NCBI GenBank assembly: GCA_023457435.1
Contig: JAEWLS010000011.1
Span: 124,001-188,000 of the forward strand
Length of the DNA stretch: 64,000 nucleotides
From: Pseudomonadota bacterium
GTDB lineage: Bacteria; Pseudomonadota; Alphaproteobacteria; Rhizobiales; Rhizobiaceae
Direction: 5' to 3'
The notes below the pieces were generated by a model. It saw only the letters and a program-made list of their open reading frames with translations. It ran no database searches and was not told the DNA's origin. Positions 33,157 through 41,373 of the stretch are shown here, piece after piece (the first letter of the stretch is position 1; each line of letters opens with the position of its first letter). Both the position numbers and the translations under genes were made by a program.

Positions 33157-34347
33157 TTGTTCATCCCATTCTTCCTGGAACTGAAGGCTGCGCGCGTGCC
33201 AGTGTCGCTGCGCGAGTATCTCTCGCTGCTCGAGGGGATGGACGCGCACCTGGTCGATTACGACGTCGAGGGCTTCTACTATCTGGCGCGGGCGACCCTG
33301 GTTAAGGACGAGCGGCACATCGACCGCTTCGACCAGGTGTTCTCCCACGTGTTCAAGGGGGTCGAGTCAGTCGCCGGGCAAAATGCGGTCGACGTCGAGA
33401 ACATCCCCGACGAGTGGCTGCGGCGGCTCGCCGAAAAGCACCTGACCGACGAGGAGAAGAAGCTCGTCGAGGCGATGGGCGGCTTCGAGAAGCTGATGGA
33501 GACGCTGAAGAAGCGTCTCGAGGAGCAGAAGGGCCGGCATCAGGGCGGATCGAAATGGATCGGCACGGCAGGCACGTCTCCCTTCGGGGCGTATGGCTAC
33601 AACCCGGAAGGCGTGCGCATCGGCCAGCACGAGAGCCGGCACCGGCGCGCGGTGAAGGTGTGGGACAAGCGCGAGTTCCGCAACTTCGACGACTCCGTCG
33701 AGCTCGGGACGCGCAATATCAAGGTCGCGCTGAAGCGTTTGCGCCGCTGGGTGCGCGAGGGGGCCGACGAGGAACTCGATCTTCCGGGCACGATCCATTC
33801 GACCGCCGAACACGGGTATCTCGACGTCAAGACGCGGCCGGAGCGCCGCAACGCCGTCAAGCTGTTGATGTTCTTTGACGTCGGCGGGTCGATGGACGAC
33901 CATATCCGCGTGGTCGAGGAGCTGTTTTCCGCGGCGCGGGCCGAGTTCAGACAGCTCGAGTATTTCTACTTCCACAACTGCCTTTACGAAGGGGTGTGGA
34001 AGGACAATCGCCGAAGGCATGCCGAGGTCACACCGACCTACGACGTGCTTCACAAATACGGGCACGACTACAAGGCGATCTTCGTCGGCGATGCATCGAT
34101 GAGTCCGTACGAGATCGCCTATCCGGGCGGCTCGGTCGAGCACTGGAATCCGGAAGCAGGCGCCACCTGGCTCAGCAGGGTGCTCGATCAGTGGCCGAAC
34201 GCGGTTTGGCTGAACCCGGTGCCCGAGAAGTACTGGGTGCATACGCACTCGATCGGCATGATTCGCGAGATCTTCACCGAGCGGATGTTCCCGCTGACGC
34301 TGCGCGGGCTCGAGGCCGCGACCCGCACGCTGTCGCGCAAGCACTGA
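33157..34347 (+). CDS. VWA-domain protein (CoxE-like)
   Basis: 396 residues from a TTG start. N-terminus FIPFFLELKAARVPVSLREYLSLLEGM is typical of this family. The C-terminal VWA-like domain (about 210-390) has MIDAS-like DVGGSMDD and FYFHNCLYEGVW. Relatives are commonly encoded next to a MoxR AAA+ ATPase that acts with them in metal-centre maturation; none is here. A long helical, Lys/Glu-rich middle (about 95-130) is visible. Substrate unknown. Confidence 0.87.
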   Translation: MFIPFFLELKAARVPVSLREYLSLLEGMDAHLVDYDVEGFYYLARATLVKDERHIDRFDQVFSHVFKGVESVAGQNAVDVENIPDEWLRRLAEKHLTDEEKKLVEAMGGFEKLMETLKKRLEEQKGRHQGGSKWIGTAGTSPFGAYGYNPEGVRIGQHESRHRRAVKVWDKREFRNFDDSVELGTRNIKVALKRLRRWVREGADEELDLPGTIHSTAEHGYLDVKTRPERRNAVKLLMFFDVGGSMDDHIRVVEELFSAARAEFRQLEYFYFHNCLYEGVWKDNRRRHAEVTPTYDVLHKYGHDYKAIFVGDASMSPYEIAYPGGSVEHWNPEAGATWLSRVLDQWPNAVWLNPVPEKYWVHTHSIGMIREIFTERMFPLTLRGLEAATRTLSRKH

Positions 34348-34401
34348 CGGTTGGCATGTTGAACCGCCGCGGTTAGGAAGCCGCGGGCATGGAGGGGCAC
34401 A

Positions 34402-35826
34402 ATGCGCAACTGGACCGTATCCGGACCGGCCGGCCTCGCGGCCGTGCTGCTGTCGCTTTCGCCGGCCGCTGCGGCCGAGGCGCATGGACTTCCGGGCGCT
34501 ACGATGTCGATCCTGTGGGGGCTCCCATTCGCCGGCATCCTGCTGTCGATCGCCACCGGCCCGCTGTTCTTTCCGCATCTGTGGGAGCATCACTACGGCA
34601 AGTTCGCCGCGTTCTGGGCGGCGTGCGTGCTGGTGCCGATGGCGATCGCCTTCGGCCCGTACCTGACGACCGAGGCAGCGCTGCACACCCTGCTGCTCGA
34701 ATACATGTCGTTCATCATCCTGCTGTTCGCGCTTTTCACGATCGCGGGCGGCATTCTGGTTTCCGGCAACATTCATGGCACGCCGCTCACGAATGCGGGG
34801 CTGCTTCTTATCGGGGCGCTGCTGGCCTCGGTGGTCGGAACGACGGGCGCGTCGATGATCATGATCCGGCCGATGATCCGCGCCAACGACAACCGCCCGT
34901 TCAACGCGCATGTGATCGTGTTCTTCATCTTCCTCGTTGCCAACATCGGCGGCTCGCTGACGCCGCTCGGCGATCCGCCGCTGTTCGTCGGCTTCCTGCG
35001 CGGCGTCGACTTCTTCTGGACGACGCAGCACCTCTGGCTGGAGACGCTGACCGTCGGAATCATCGTGCTCGCCGCCTTCCTGGCGCTCGACACCTGGTTC
35101 CATGTGCGCGAGGAGGGCCAACCGAAGATTTCAGACCCAACACCCGATTCGAAGATCGGCCTGTCTGGCCTGGTCAACCTGCCGCTGCTTGCCGGCGTGA
35201 TCGCTGCGATTCTCCTTTCGGCGAGCTGGAAGCCCGGCGTGGCCTTCACCGTGTTCAACGTGGCGGTCGAGCTGCAGAACCTGGTCCGCGATGCGATCAT
35301 CCTCTTGCTCGCCGGCTTGTCGCTATGGCTGACGCCACGGACGCTGAGAGCGGCGAACGGTTTTTCATGGGGACCTATCAAGGAGGTCGCGAAGCTGTTC
35401 GCAGCGATATTCATTTGCATCGTGCCGGTGATCGCCATCCTGCGGGCCGGGCTCGACGGAGCGCTTTCGCCGCTGGTGGCACTGGTCACGGGGCCGGGCG
35501 GAGAGCCCAACGACCTCGCCTACTTCTGGATGACGGGGGTCCTATCCTCGTTTCTCGACAATGCACCGACATATCTCGTGTTCTTCGAACTCGCGGGCGG
35601 CGATCCGCAGGTGCTGATGACGTCGCTCGCCACGACACTGGCGGCGATCTCGACCGGCGCGGTGTTCATGGGCGCGAACACCTACATCGGCAACGCGCCG
35701 AATTTCATGGTCTACGCGATCGCACGCGAGCAGGGCGTCAACATGCCGAGCTTTTTCGGCTACATGCTGTGGTCCGGCGCCGTGCTCATTCCGACTTTCG
35801 TGATCGCCGGCTTCCTGTTCTTCTGA
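34402..35826 (+). CDS. NhaD-like sodium:proton antiporter
   Basis: 474 residues with a signal-like first segment and about 11-12 membrane helices. GTTGASMIMIRPMIRAN and NIGGSLTPLGDPPLFVGFLRGV carry the NhaD/CitM-type signature, and SSFLDNAPTYLVFFELAGG near residue 385 and MGANTYIGNAPNFMVYAIA are the second conserved half. It belongs to the ion transporter superfamily with predicted Na+/H+ exchange. The Gly-Pro elements needed for transport are present. Confidence 0.85.
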   Translation: MRNWTVSGPAGLAAVLLSLSPAAAAEAHGLPGATMSILWGLPFAGILLSIATGPLFFPHLWEHHYGKFAAFWAACVLVPMAIAFGPYLTTEAALHTLLLEYMSFIILLFALFTIAGGILVSGNIHGTPLTNAGLLLIGALLASVVGTTGASMIMIRPMIRANDNRPFNAHVIVFFIFLVANIGGSLTPLGDPPLFVGFLRGVDFFWTTQHLWLETLTVGIIVLAAFLALDTWFHVREEGQPKISDPTPDSKIGLSGLVNLPLLAGVIAAILLSASWKPGVAFTVFNVAVELQNLVRDAIILLLAGLSLWLTPRTLRAANGFSWGPIKEVAKLFAAIFICIVPVIAILRAGLDGALSPLVALVTGPGGEPNDLAYFWMTGVLSSFLDNAPTYLVFFELAGGDPQVLMTSLATTLAAISTGAVFMGANTYIGNAPNFMVYAIAREQGVNMPSFFGYMLWSGAVLIPTFVIAGFLFF

Positions 35827-35888
35827 GCCCCGAACTGGCGGAGGCGAGCGCCGCGCCCTACATTCCGGGCCAAGACATGGAGGCCTTC

Positions 35889-36296
35889 GTGAACGTTCAT
35901 GCCCACGACTTTCCGTTCAAGCTCAGCGATGCGCAGTGGCGCGAGAAGCTTACGCAAGAGCAGTTCCACATCATGCGCGAGCACGGAACGGAACGGCCGG
36001 GGAGCTGCGCGCTGCTCCACGAGAAGCGGCAGGGAACGTTCGTCTGCGCCGGCTGCGAGCAGCCCCTGTTCGAGTCCAAGCTGAAGTTCGAGAGCGGCAC
36101 GGGCTGGCCGAGCTTCAACGATCCCGTGCCCGGTTCGGTGGAGACGACAACCGATCGGAGCTGGGGCATGACGCGCACTGAGGTGCATTGCGCCAATTGC
36201 GGCAGTCACCTCGGACATGTCTTCCCCGACGGCCCGCCGCCGACGGGTTTGCGCTACTGCATCAACGGCGTGGCGCTCGACTTCAAGCCGGCCTAG
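35889..36296 (+). CDS. msrB: Peptide-methionine (R)-S-oxide reductase
   Basis: 135 residues. I choose the GTG at 35889 because GGAGG lies five bases upstream; an ATG at 35877 is an alternative. Two CxxC zinc pairs (CAGC and CANC), the substrate motif SGTGWPSFNDPV, and the catalytic Cys in GLRYCINGVALDF are intact. It repairs methionine-R-sulfoxide in proteins with thioredoxin. It meets the convergent membrane-protein gene at its stop. Confidence 0.93.
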   Translation: MNVHAHDFPFKLSDAQWREKLTQEQFHIMREHGTERPGSCALLHEKRQGTFVCAGCEQPLFESKLKFESGTGWPSFNDPVPGSVETTTDRSWGMTRTEVHCANCGSHLGHVFPDGPPPTGLRYCINGVALDFKPA

Positions 36297-36622
36297 ATCA
36301 GCGAGGCGAAGAGCGCCCAGCAGAGCGCCGCGACCCGGTACGTCGCCGCGCCGGCTGTCCTGCGGCGGTCCGTGGCGCGCCACAGCGCGAGCAGCAGGAA
36401 CACGTTGTAAGGCAGCGGCGCGGCGTAGGCGGCGATCGATACCCACAGCGGAAACTTCAATCCAAGCAGGACTATCGACACGAAGGACGCCGCGAGATTG
36501 ATGCTCGTGCCGACGAGCAGCATGTCGAGATAGAACAGCCGCTCAGCCGAGATTTCACCACGCCACCGGGCGGCGAAGAAGCCGCGTCCGCTACTGTTCT
36601 CCTCGATGTCGGCCGCAGACAT
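36293..36622 (-). CDS. Small membrane protein of unknown function
   Basis: 109 residues. Hydrophilic N-terminus with RGEISAERLFYLDMLLVGTS, then three hydrophobic segments (about 32-55, 58-80, 92-108). No family recognised, though similarly placed proteins occur in relatives. Its stop overlaps the msrB stop, a common compact arrangement, not evidence of joint function. Confidence 0.65.
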   Translation of the reverse strand: MSAADIEENSSGRGFFAARWRGEISAERLFYLDMLLVGTSINLAASFVSIVLLGLKFPLWVSIAAYAAPLPYNVFLLLALWRATDRRRTAGAATYRVAALCWALFASLI

Positions 36623-36686
36623 GGCGCCGTCCCAGTTTGCCGCCCATTGGCCTAAAGGCGCGGTGCGGCACTGGCAAGGCAGGTCG

Positions 36687-37493
36687 TCAGGCGGCTATCT
36701 TGAGCGCACCCGGTCCGGGTATGGCGCCGGGCGGACACTTGCCGAGGATGATCATGCCGAGCACCTCGTCCTGCGTCACGTCACTGGTGCGCGCGGTGCC
36801 GACGACCTGGCCGTTCTTCATGACGCAGACGCGATCGGCGAGGTCGAACACGTCGTGGATGTCGTGGCTGATCAGGAAGATGCCGATGCCTTCCGATTTC
36901 AGCTGCTTCACCAGTTCGCCGACCTGGGCGGTTTCCTGCGGCCCGAGCGCGGCAGTGGGCTCGTCCATGATGAGGATGCGGGCGTTGAACAGGATCGCGC
37001 GGGCGATCGCGACCGACTGGCGCTGACCGCCCGACAGCTTGATCACCGGCTCCTTGAAGCGGACGAAGCGCGGGTTAAGGCGGCCCATGACCTTGCGCGC
37101 CTCGGCTTCCATCGCGACGTCGTCAAGCGTTCCCCAGGAGGTCTTGAGTTCGCGGCCCAGGAACAGGTTGGCGGCGGCGTCGACGTTGTCGGCAAGAGCC
37201 AGCGTCTGGTAGATCGTCTCGATGCCGTAGCGCTTGGCGTCGCGCGGATTCGAGATCTGTGCCTCTCGTCCGTTGACCAGGATCTCGCCGGCATCGCGCT
37301 TGTAGGCGCCGGACAGGATCTTGATCAGCGTCGACTTGCCCGCACCATTGTGGCCGAGCAGGGCGACGACCTCGCCTGGGTGCAGGTCGACGGAGGCATC
37401 GTCGACGGCGCGAATGCCGCCGAAGGCGATGGAGATGTTCTTCAGCTCGACGAGCGGCGTTCCGGTCGGCTTGGAAGCAAGGGGAGCGTTCAC
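36687..37493 (-). CDS. Sugar ABC transporter ATP-binding protein (half-size, XylG-like)
   Basis: 268 residues from the GTG at 37493, with AGGAG upstream. One ABC domain only: Walker A GHNGAGKST at about residue 45, signature LSGGQRQSVAIARA, Walker B ILIMDEPTAAL, and H-loop ISHDIHDV. Classical XylG/RbsA proteins have two such domains in about 500 residues, so this is the short type that dimerises, as in FrcA of rhizobia. It is the third gene of the binding protein-permease-ATPase order. Confidence 0.9.
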   Translation of the reverse strand: MNAPLASKPTGTPLVELKNISIAFGGIRAVDDASVDLHPGEVVALLGHNGAGKSTLIKILSGAYKRDAGEILVNGREAQISNPRDAKRYGIETIYQTLALADNVDAAANLFLGRELKTSWGTLDDVAMEAEARKVMGRLNPRFVRFKEPVIKLSGGQRQSVAIARAILFNARILIMDEPTAALGPQETAQVGELVKQLKSEGIGIFLISHDIHDVFDLADRVCVMKNGQVVGTARTSDVTQDEVLGMIILGKCPPGAIPGPGALKIAA

Positions 37494-37504
37494 AGCGAAT
37501 TCTC

Positions 37505-38821
37505 CTAGCCGACGCGCTTGCGGTAGATGGTGTCGAGCCAGACGGCGACAACGAGGACGGCGCCGACGACGATGTTCTGCAGCGGGGTGTCGACGCCGAG
37601 CAGGATCATGCCGGAGGCGAGGCTCTGCATGAGGACCGCGCCGAGCATGGCCCCGGCGATGGTGCCGACTCCGCCGGCGAGCGAGGTGCCGCCGATGACG
37701 GCGGCGGCGATGACGAGCAGTTCGTCGAGCGTGCCCTGCGCGTTGGTTGCGGCGTTGAGACGGGCGGTCGAGACGGCGGCGCCGATGGCGACGAGGAGGC
37801 CCATCAGCATGAAGACCTTCATCGTCACCCACTTGACGTTGATGCCGGCAAGCAGCGCCGCCTCGGGATTGCCGCCGAGCGCGAAGACATAGCGGCCGAA
37901 ACGGGTGCGTGTGGTGACGAAGGTCATGACCACGCCGACAAGGACGGCGATCAGCACGGGTATCGCGACCCCGTGGGCGATGAACGCTCCTTCCGGCACT
38001 TCCTGGCCGAGCCCCTGGTAATAGCGGCGGACGATGCCGATCGGCCACGGGTAGGAGTTGGCCACCCAGACCGCGCCGAGGACGATGGCGCAGGCGACGG
38101 TGCCGAGCAGCGCTTCCGCCCACATTGGGCGCAGCGGAAAGTTGAAGCGCATGCGCTGCCGGCGGCCCATCACCAGCATCAGCACGACGCCGGCGCAGGC
38201 GACCAGCCCGATGATCCAGCTCCATGTCGCGCCGATCGACCCGTCGGGCCCGCCGCCCATCAGGCGAAAGGTTGGATCCATCGGAGCGACGGTGCGACCG
38301 CTGGTGACCCACCAGGCCGCACCGCGCCAGATCAGCAGGCCGCCAAGCGTGACGATGAAGGCGGGGATGGTGAGATAGGCGATCAGGAAGCCCTGAAACG
38401 CACCGATGCCGATACCGACGACGATGCCGAGGAGCAGCGCGATGACCCACATCCAGGGGTCGCCGAGCGGGATGCCGAAGACGCGCGTCAGGACCTCGGC
38501 CTGCGCTACGCCCATGATCATTCCGGCAAAGCCGAGCAGGGAGCCAACCGAGAGGTCGATGTTGCGGGTCACGATGACCAGCACCATGCCGGTCGCCATG
38601 ATGGCGACCGAGGACGACTGCACGGAGAGGTTCCAGAGGTTGCGCGGCGTGAGAAACAGACCGCCCGACATGATATGGAAGCCGATCCAGATGACCAGAA
38701 GCGCGCCGATCATGCCAAGCATGCGCGTATCGACCTCGGTCGCCTTGAAGAAGCGCGAAACGGCGCTGCCCTCCGACGCGCGCGCCCGGTCCACGGGTCC
38801 GCTGGTCACCGTGTCAGCCAT
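37505..38821 (-). CDS. Sugar ABC transporter permease (XylH-like)
   Basis: 438 residues, longer than RbsC-type permeases and of XylH length. About 11-12 membrane helices; VLVIVTRNIDLSVGSLLGFAGMI, the hallmark of the branched sugar permease family, is at about 78-100, and AVIGGTSLAGGVGTIAGAMLGAVLMQSLASGM near the C-terminus is the second signature. It forms the channel for the sugar bound by the downstream-coded binding protein. Followed by the ATPase 11 bp later. Confidence 0.9.
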   Translation of the reverse strand: MADTVTSGPVDRARASEGSAVSRFFKATEVDTRMLGMIGALLVIWIGFHIMSGGLFLTPRNLWNLSVQSSSVAIMATGMVLVIVTRNIDLSVGSLLGFAGMIMGVAQAEVLTRVFGIPLGDPWMWVIALLLGIVVGIGIGAFQGFLIAYLTIPAFIVTLGGLLIWRGAAWWVTSGRTVAPMDPTFRLMGGGPDGSIGATWSWIIGLVACAGVVLMLVMGRRQRMRFNFPLRPMWAEALLGTVACAIVLGAVWVANSYPWPIGIVRRYYQGLGQEVPEGAFIAHGVAIPVLIAVLVGVVMTFVTTRTRFGRYVFALGGNPEAALLAGINVKWVTMKVFMLMGLLVAIGAAVSTARLNAATNAQGTLDELLVIAAAVIGGTSLAGGVGTIAGAMLGAVLMQSLASGMILLGVDTPLQNIVVGAVLVVAVWLDTIYRKRVG

Positions 38822-38880
38822 CTGATCCTCCCGACCGTCAGCGCTCTGCGGCGCTTGCGACGGCGCGTCATCCTAGAGAA

Positions 38881-38909
38881 ACGCCGCGGTTTTCGTCAAA
38901 CCGCGGCGT
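38881..38909 (-). terminator. Intercistronic hairpin between sugar-binding-protein and permease genes
   Basis: ACGCCGCGGTTT (38881-38892), loop TCGTC, AAACCGCGGCGT (38898-38909): a perfect 12-bp stem between the stop of the binding-protein gene (38935) and the permease start (38821). No T-run follows on the transcribed strand, so it is better seen as a partial terminator or 3'-end stabiliser that keeps binding-protein mRNA in excess. Confidence 0.7.
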
Positions 38910-38934
38910 CATTCATTCCAGCACTAGGGTGTGG

Positions 38935-39975
38935 CTAGTTGCAGGCGGCGACGGACCCGGCCGTGACGCCCTGGCAGACGACGTCCTTGCCGACCCATCC
39001 GGCGTCGATGACGACGTTCAGATTGTCCTTGGTGATCGCGATCGGGGTCAGGAACACCGAGTTCATGTCGTTGCCGCCCGGCGTCTTGAACATGACCATG
39101 TTCGGGATCTTGTCCATGGCCGTGCCGTCGGCGAGCTGCGAGGCGATGGTCGCGGCCGCCTTGCCGAGCTCGCGCGCGTCCTTCCAGACCGACACGGTCT
39201 GGGTGCCGAGCGCAACGCGGTTCAGCGCGGCGTGGTCACCGTCCTGTCCGGAAACCGGAACCGAGCCGGCGAGACCCTGCGCCTGGAGAGCCGCCACGAC
39301 GCCGCCGGCGGTGCCGTCGTTCGAGGCAACGACCGCATCCACCTTGTTGTTGTTGGTGGTGAGGATCTGCTCCATGTTCTTCTGGGCGTTGGCCGGGAGC
39401 CAGCCGTCAGTGTAGGCCTCGCCGACGTTCTTCACCTTGCCCGAGTCCATGGCTTCCTTGAGCACTTCCATCTGGCCCGAGAACAGGAAGTCGGCGTTGG
39501 GATCGGAGGACGAGCCCTTGATGAAGGCGTAGTTGCCTTCCGGCTTGGCCTTGAACACCTCGCGAGCCTGCATGCGGCCCACTTCCTTGTTGTCGAAGGT
39601 GAGGTAGAAGGCGTCCTTGTTTTCGATCAGGCGATCGTAGGCGACGACAGGAATGCCTTCGGCGACGGCCTTTTCCACCGCCGGCCCAATGGCCGAGGCG
39701 TCCTGCGACAGGATGATCAGGGCGTTGGCGCCCTGCGCGATCAGTGCCTCGACGTCGGTGAGCTGCTTGGCGGCAGACGACTGCGCGTCGGCCGAGATGT
39801 ACTTGTCGCCGGCAGCCTCGATGGTAGCCTTCATGGCCGCTTCGTCGGTCTTCCAACGCTCTTCCTGGAAGTTCGACCAGGAAACACCGATGACCTTGTC
39901 CTTCGCAGCGGCGACGCCCGCCAGCGAAAGCGACATGGCAACACCCGCCAGCATGGCGGTTGCAAAACGCTTCAT
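38935..39975 (-). CDS. Sugar ABC transporter substrate-binding protein (XylF-like)
   Basis: 346 residues from the ATG at 39975, which has GGGAGG upstream; the extension to 40083 is not coding. Signal peptide 1-24 ending VAAA. The mature protein begins KDKVIGVSWSNFQEERWKTDE and has YDRLIENKDAFYLTFDN, typical of the D-xylose-type binding protein family (periplasmic binding protein type 1). Final residues VVCQGVTAGSVAACN include two cysteines. It is the first gene of the transporter operon, divergent from a ROK regulator. Confidence 0.9.
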   Translation of the reverse strand: MKRFATAMLAGVAMSLSLAGVAAAKDKVIGVSWSNFQEERWKTDEAAMKATIEAAGDKYISADAQSSAAKQLTDVEALIAQGANALIILSQDASAIGPAVEKAVAEGIPVVAYDRLIENKDAFYLTFDNKEVGRMQAREVFKAKPEGNYAFIKGSSSDPNADFLFSGQMEVLKEAMDSGKVKNVGEAYTDGWLPANAQKNMEQILTTNNNKVDAVVASNDGTAGGVVAALQAQGLAGSVPVSGQDGDHAALNRVALGTQTVSVWKDARELGKAAATIASQLADGTAMDKIPNMVMFKTPGGNDMNSVFLTPIAITKDNLNVVIDAGWVGKDVVCQGVTAGSVAACN

Positions 39976-40034
39976 AATTTCCTCCCTGCGCCTATACGGC
40001 GCGTGACATTCGATCATGCGTCCGGCGAAGCTCA

Positions 40035-40057
40035 TTATTTCGAGCCTCGAAAAAATA
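40035..40057. promoter_or_regulatory. Candidate ROK-type operator between the sugar transporter and its regulator
   Basis: TTATTTCGAG, then CCTCGAAAAAATA: an imperfect AT-rich inverted repeat with outer TTATTT / AAAATA and inner CGAG/CTCG, much like operators of NagC/XylR/Mlc-type ROK repressors (TTATTT...AAATAA). It is in the 179-bp divergent gap, 60 bp upstream of the binding-protein start. Confidence 0.55.
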
Positions 40058-40154
40058 GTGACGCACGGTCGCGACCATGTCAATATCGCACGGCGTCGGA
40101 CGCAACCGAAGCCGTGGCCCGATCACACATTGCGGAAGCGCGGAGGAAGCCTGA

Positions 40155-41366
40155 ATGACGGTCGGCGTCCGTCACGACGATCTGAGACGACGCAATCGTG
40201 CGATGGTGATCGGCGCCGTACGGCGGCTGACACAGCCTTCGCGCACAGAGATCGCCGCTGACACCCAGCTCTCGAACTCGACGATCTCCACCATATCGGC
40301 CGACCTCATCGCCGAGGGGATCCTTGTGGAGGTGCGCTCGGGAGAGACGGCAACGGCGCGGCGCGGGCGGCCGCAGGTGGCGCTCGGCCTCAACCCGACC
40401 TACGCGTCGGTCGCGGTCGTCGTGCTGACCCTGAACCAGCTGTGGGCGACGGTCGTGAGCTATGACGGGGTCGTCGCCCGGGAAGAGATACGGCGCCTGC
40501 CGACACTCACCCTCGGCAGCGACGAGCTGGTGGGCGCGGTGACCGACATCATCCGCCACGTTTGCGGCCGCGCGGCTCCCGCAAGCATCGCGCTCGCCGT
40601 GCAAGGCATCACCGATGCCGACGGCACGCGGATGCTGTGGTCGCCGATCACGCCGCATGCCGACATACCGTTCGGACCGCTGCTCGGCGCGCGCTTCGGC
40701 GTGCCGGTCACGGTGCAGAACGACTGCAACATGATCGCCGTCGCCCTGAAATGGCGGCGTCCCGAACGCTACCGCGACGACTTCTTCGCGGTCCTGCTTT
40801 CCGACGGCATCGGCATGGGTCTCATGCAGAAGCGAAAGCTGTTCACCGGCACGCACTCTTCCGGCGGCGAATTCGGCCACATGATCCACCAGCCTGGCGG
40901 CGCCCTCTGCCGCTGCGGCCGACGCGGCTGCATCGAGGCCTATGCCGGGAACTACGCGGTGATGCGCACGGCGTCGGGCGGTGCCGAGAGCGACCCGCCG
41001 CCGGCGGATATCCCCGAGGCGCAGATGGAGGCGCTGGCGCAGCGGGCACGCGCGGGGGACGGGCCCGAGCGGCTGGCGCTGCGCAAGGCGGGCGAAGCGA
41101 TCGGCTACGGGCTCGGCAGCCTGTTCGCGCTGTTCGATCCGGCGCCGGTGGCGATAGTCGGGCCGGGAGCGGTCGCATTCGACATACTGGAAGGACCGAT
41201 CCGCGACGCGATCGCCCAGACAGCGGGCGGCCAGCACTCCGGAGCCATCTCGTTCGAGACCGAAACAGACGAAATGCCGCTGATCCGCGAGGGCAGCGCG
41301 ATGACCGCGCTCGCGGCGGTGGACGAGACCATCGCGGCGCCCGCTCCGGCCCGCAACGCCGGCTAG
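40155..41366 (+). CDS. ROK family transcriptional regulator (XylR-like)
   Basis: 403 residues. N-terminal winged helix-turn-helix (about 10-70: VIGAVRRLTQPSRTEIAADTQLSNSTISTISADLIAEGIL), then the ROK sugar-kinase-like domain with VQNDCNMIAVALKWR and the zinc motif CRCGRRGCIEAYAG near residue 255. The catalytic Asp typical of ROK kinases is not needed in regulators. Divergent from the sugar transporter, which it probably represses until the sugar binds. The exact sugar is not known. Confidence 0.88.
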   Translation: MTVGVRHDDLRRRNRAMVIGAVRRLTQPSRTEIAADTQLSNSTISTISADLIAEGILVEVRSGETATARRGRPQVALGLNPTYASVAVVVLTLNQLWATVVSYDGVVAREEIRRLPTLTLGSDELVGAVTDIIRHVCGRAAPASIALAVQGITDADGTRMLWSPITPHADIPFGPLLGARFGVPVTVQNDCNMIAVALKWRRPERYRDDFFAVLLSDGIGMGLMQKRKLFTGTHSSGGEFGHMIHQPGGALCRCGRRGCIEAYAGNYAVMRTASGGAESDPPPADIPEAQMEALAQRARAGDGPERLALRKAGEAIGYGLGSLFALFDPAPVAIVGPGAVAFDILEGPIRDAIAQTAGGQHSGAISFETETDEMPLIREGSAMTALAAVDETIAAPAPARNAG

Positions 41367-41373
41367 CGGAAGA

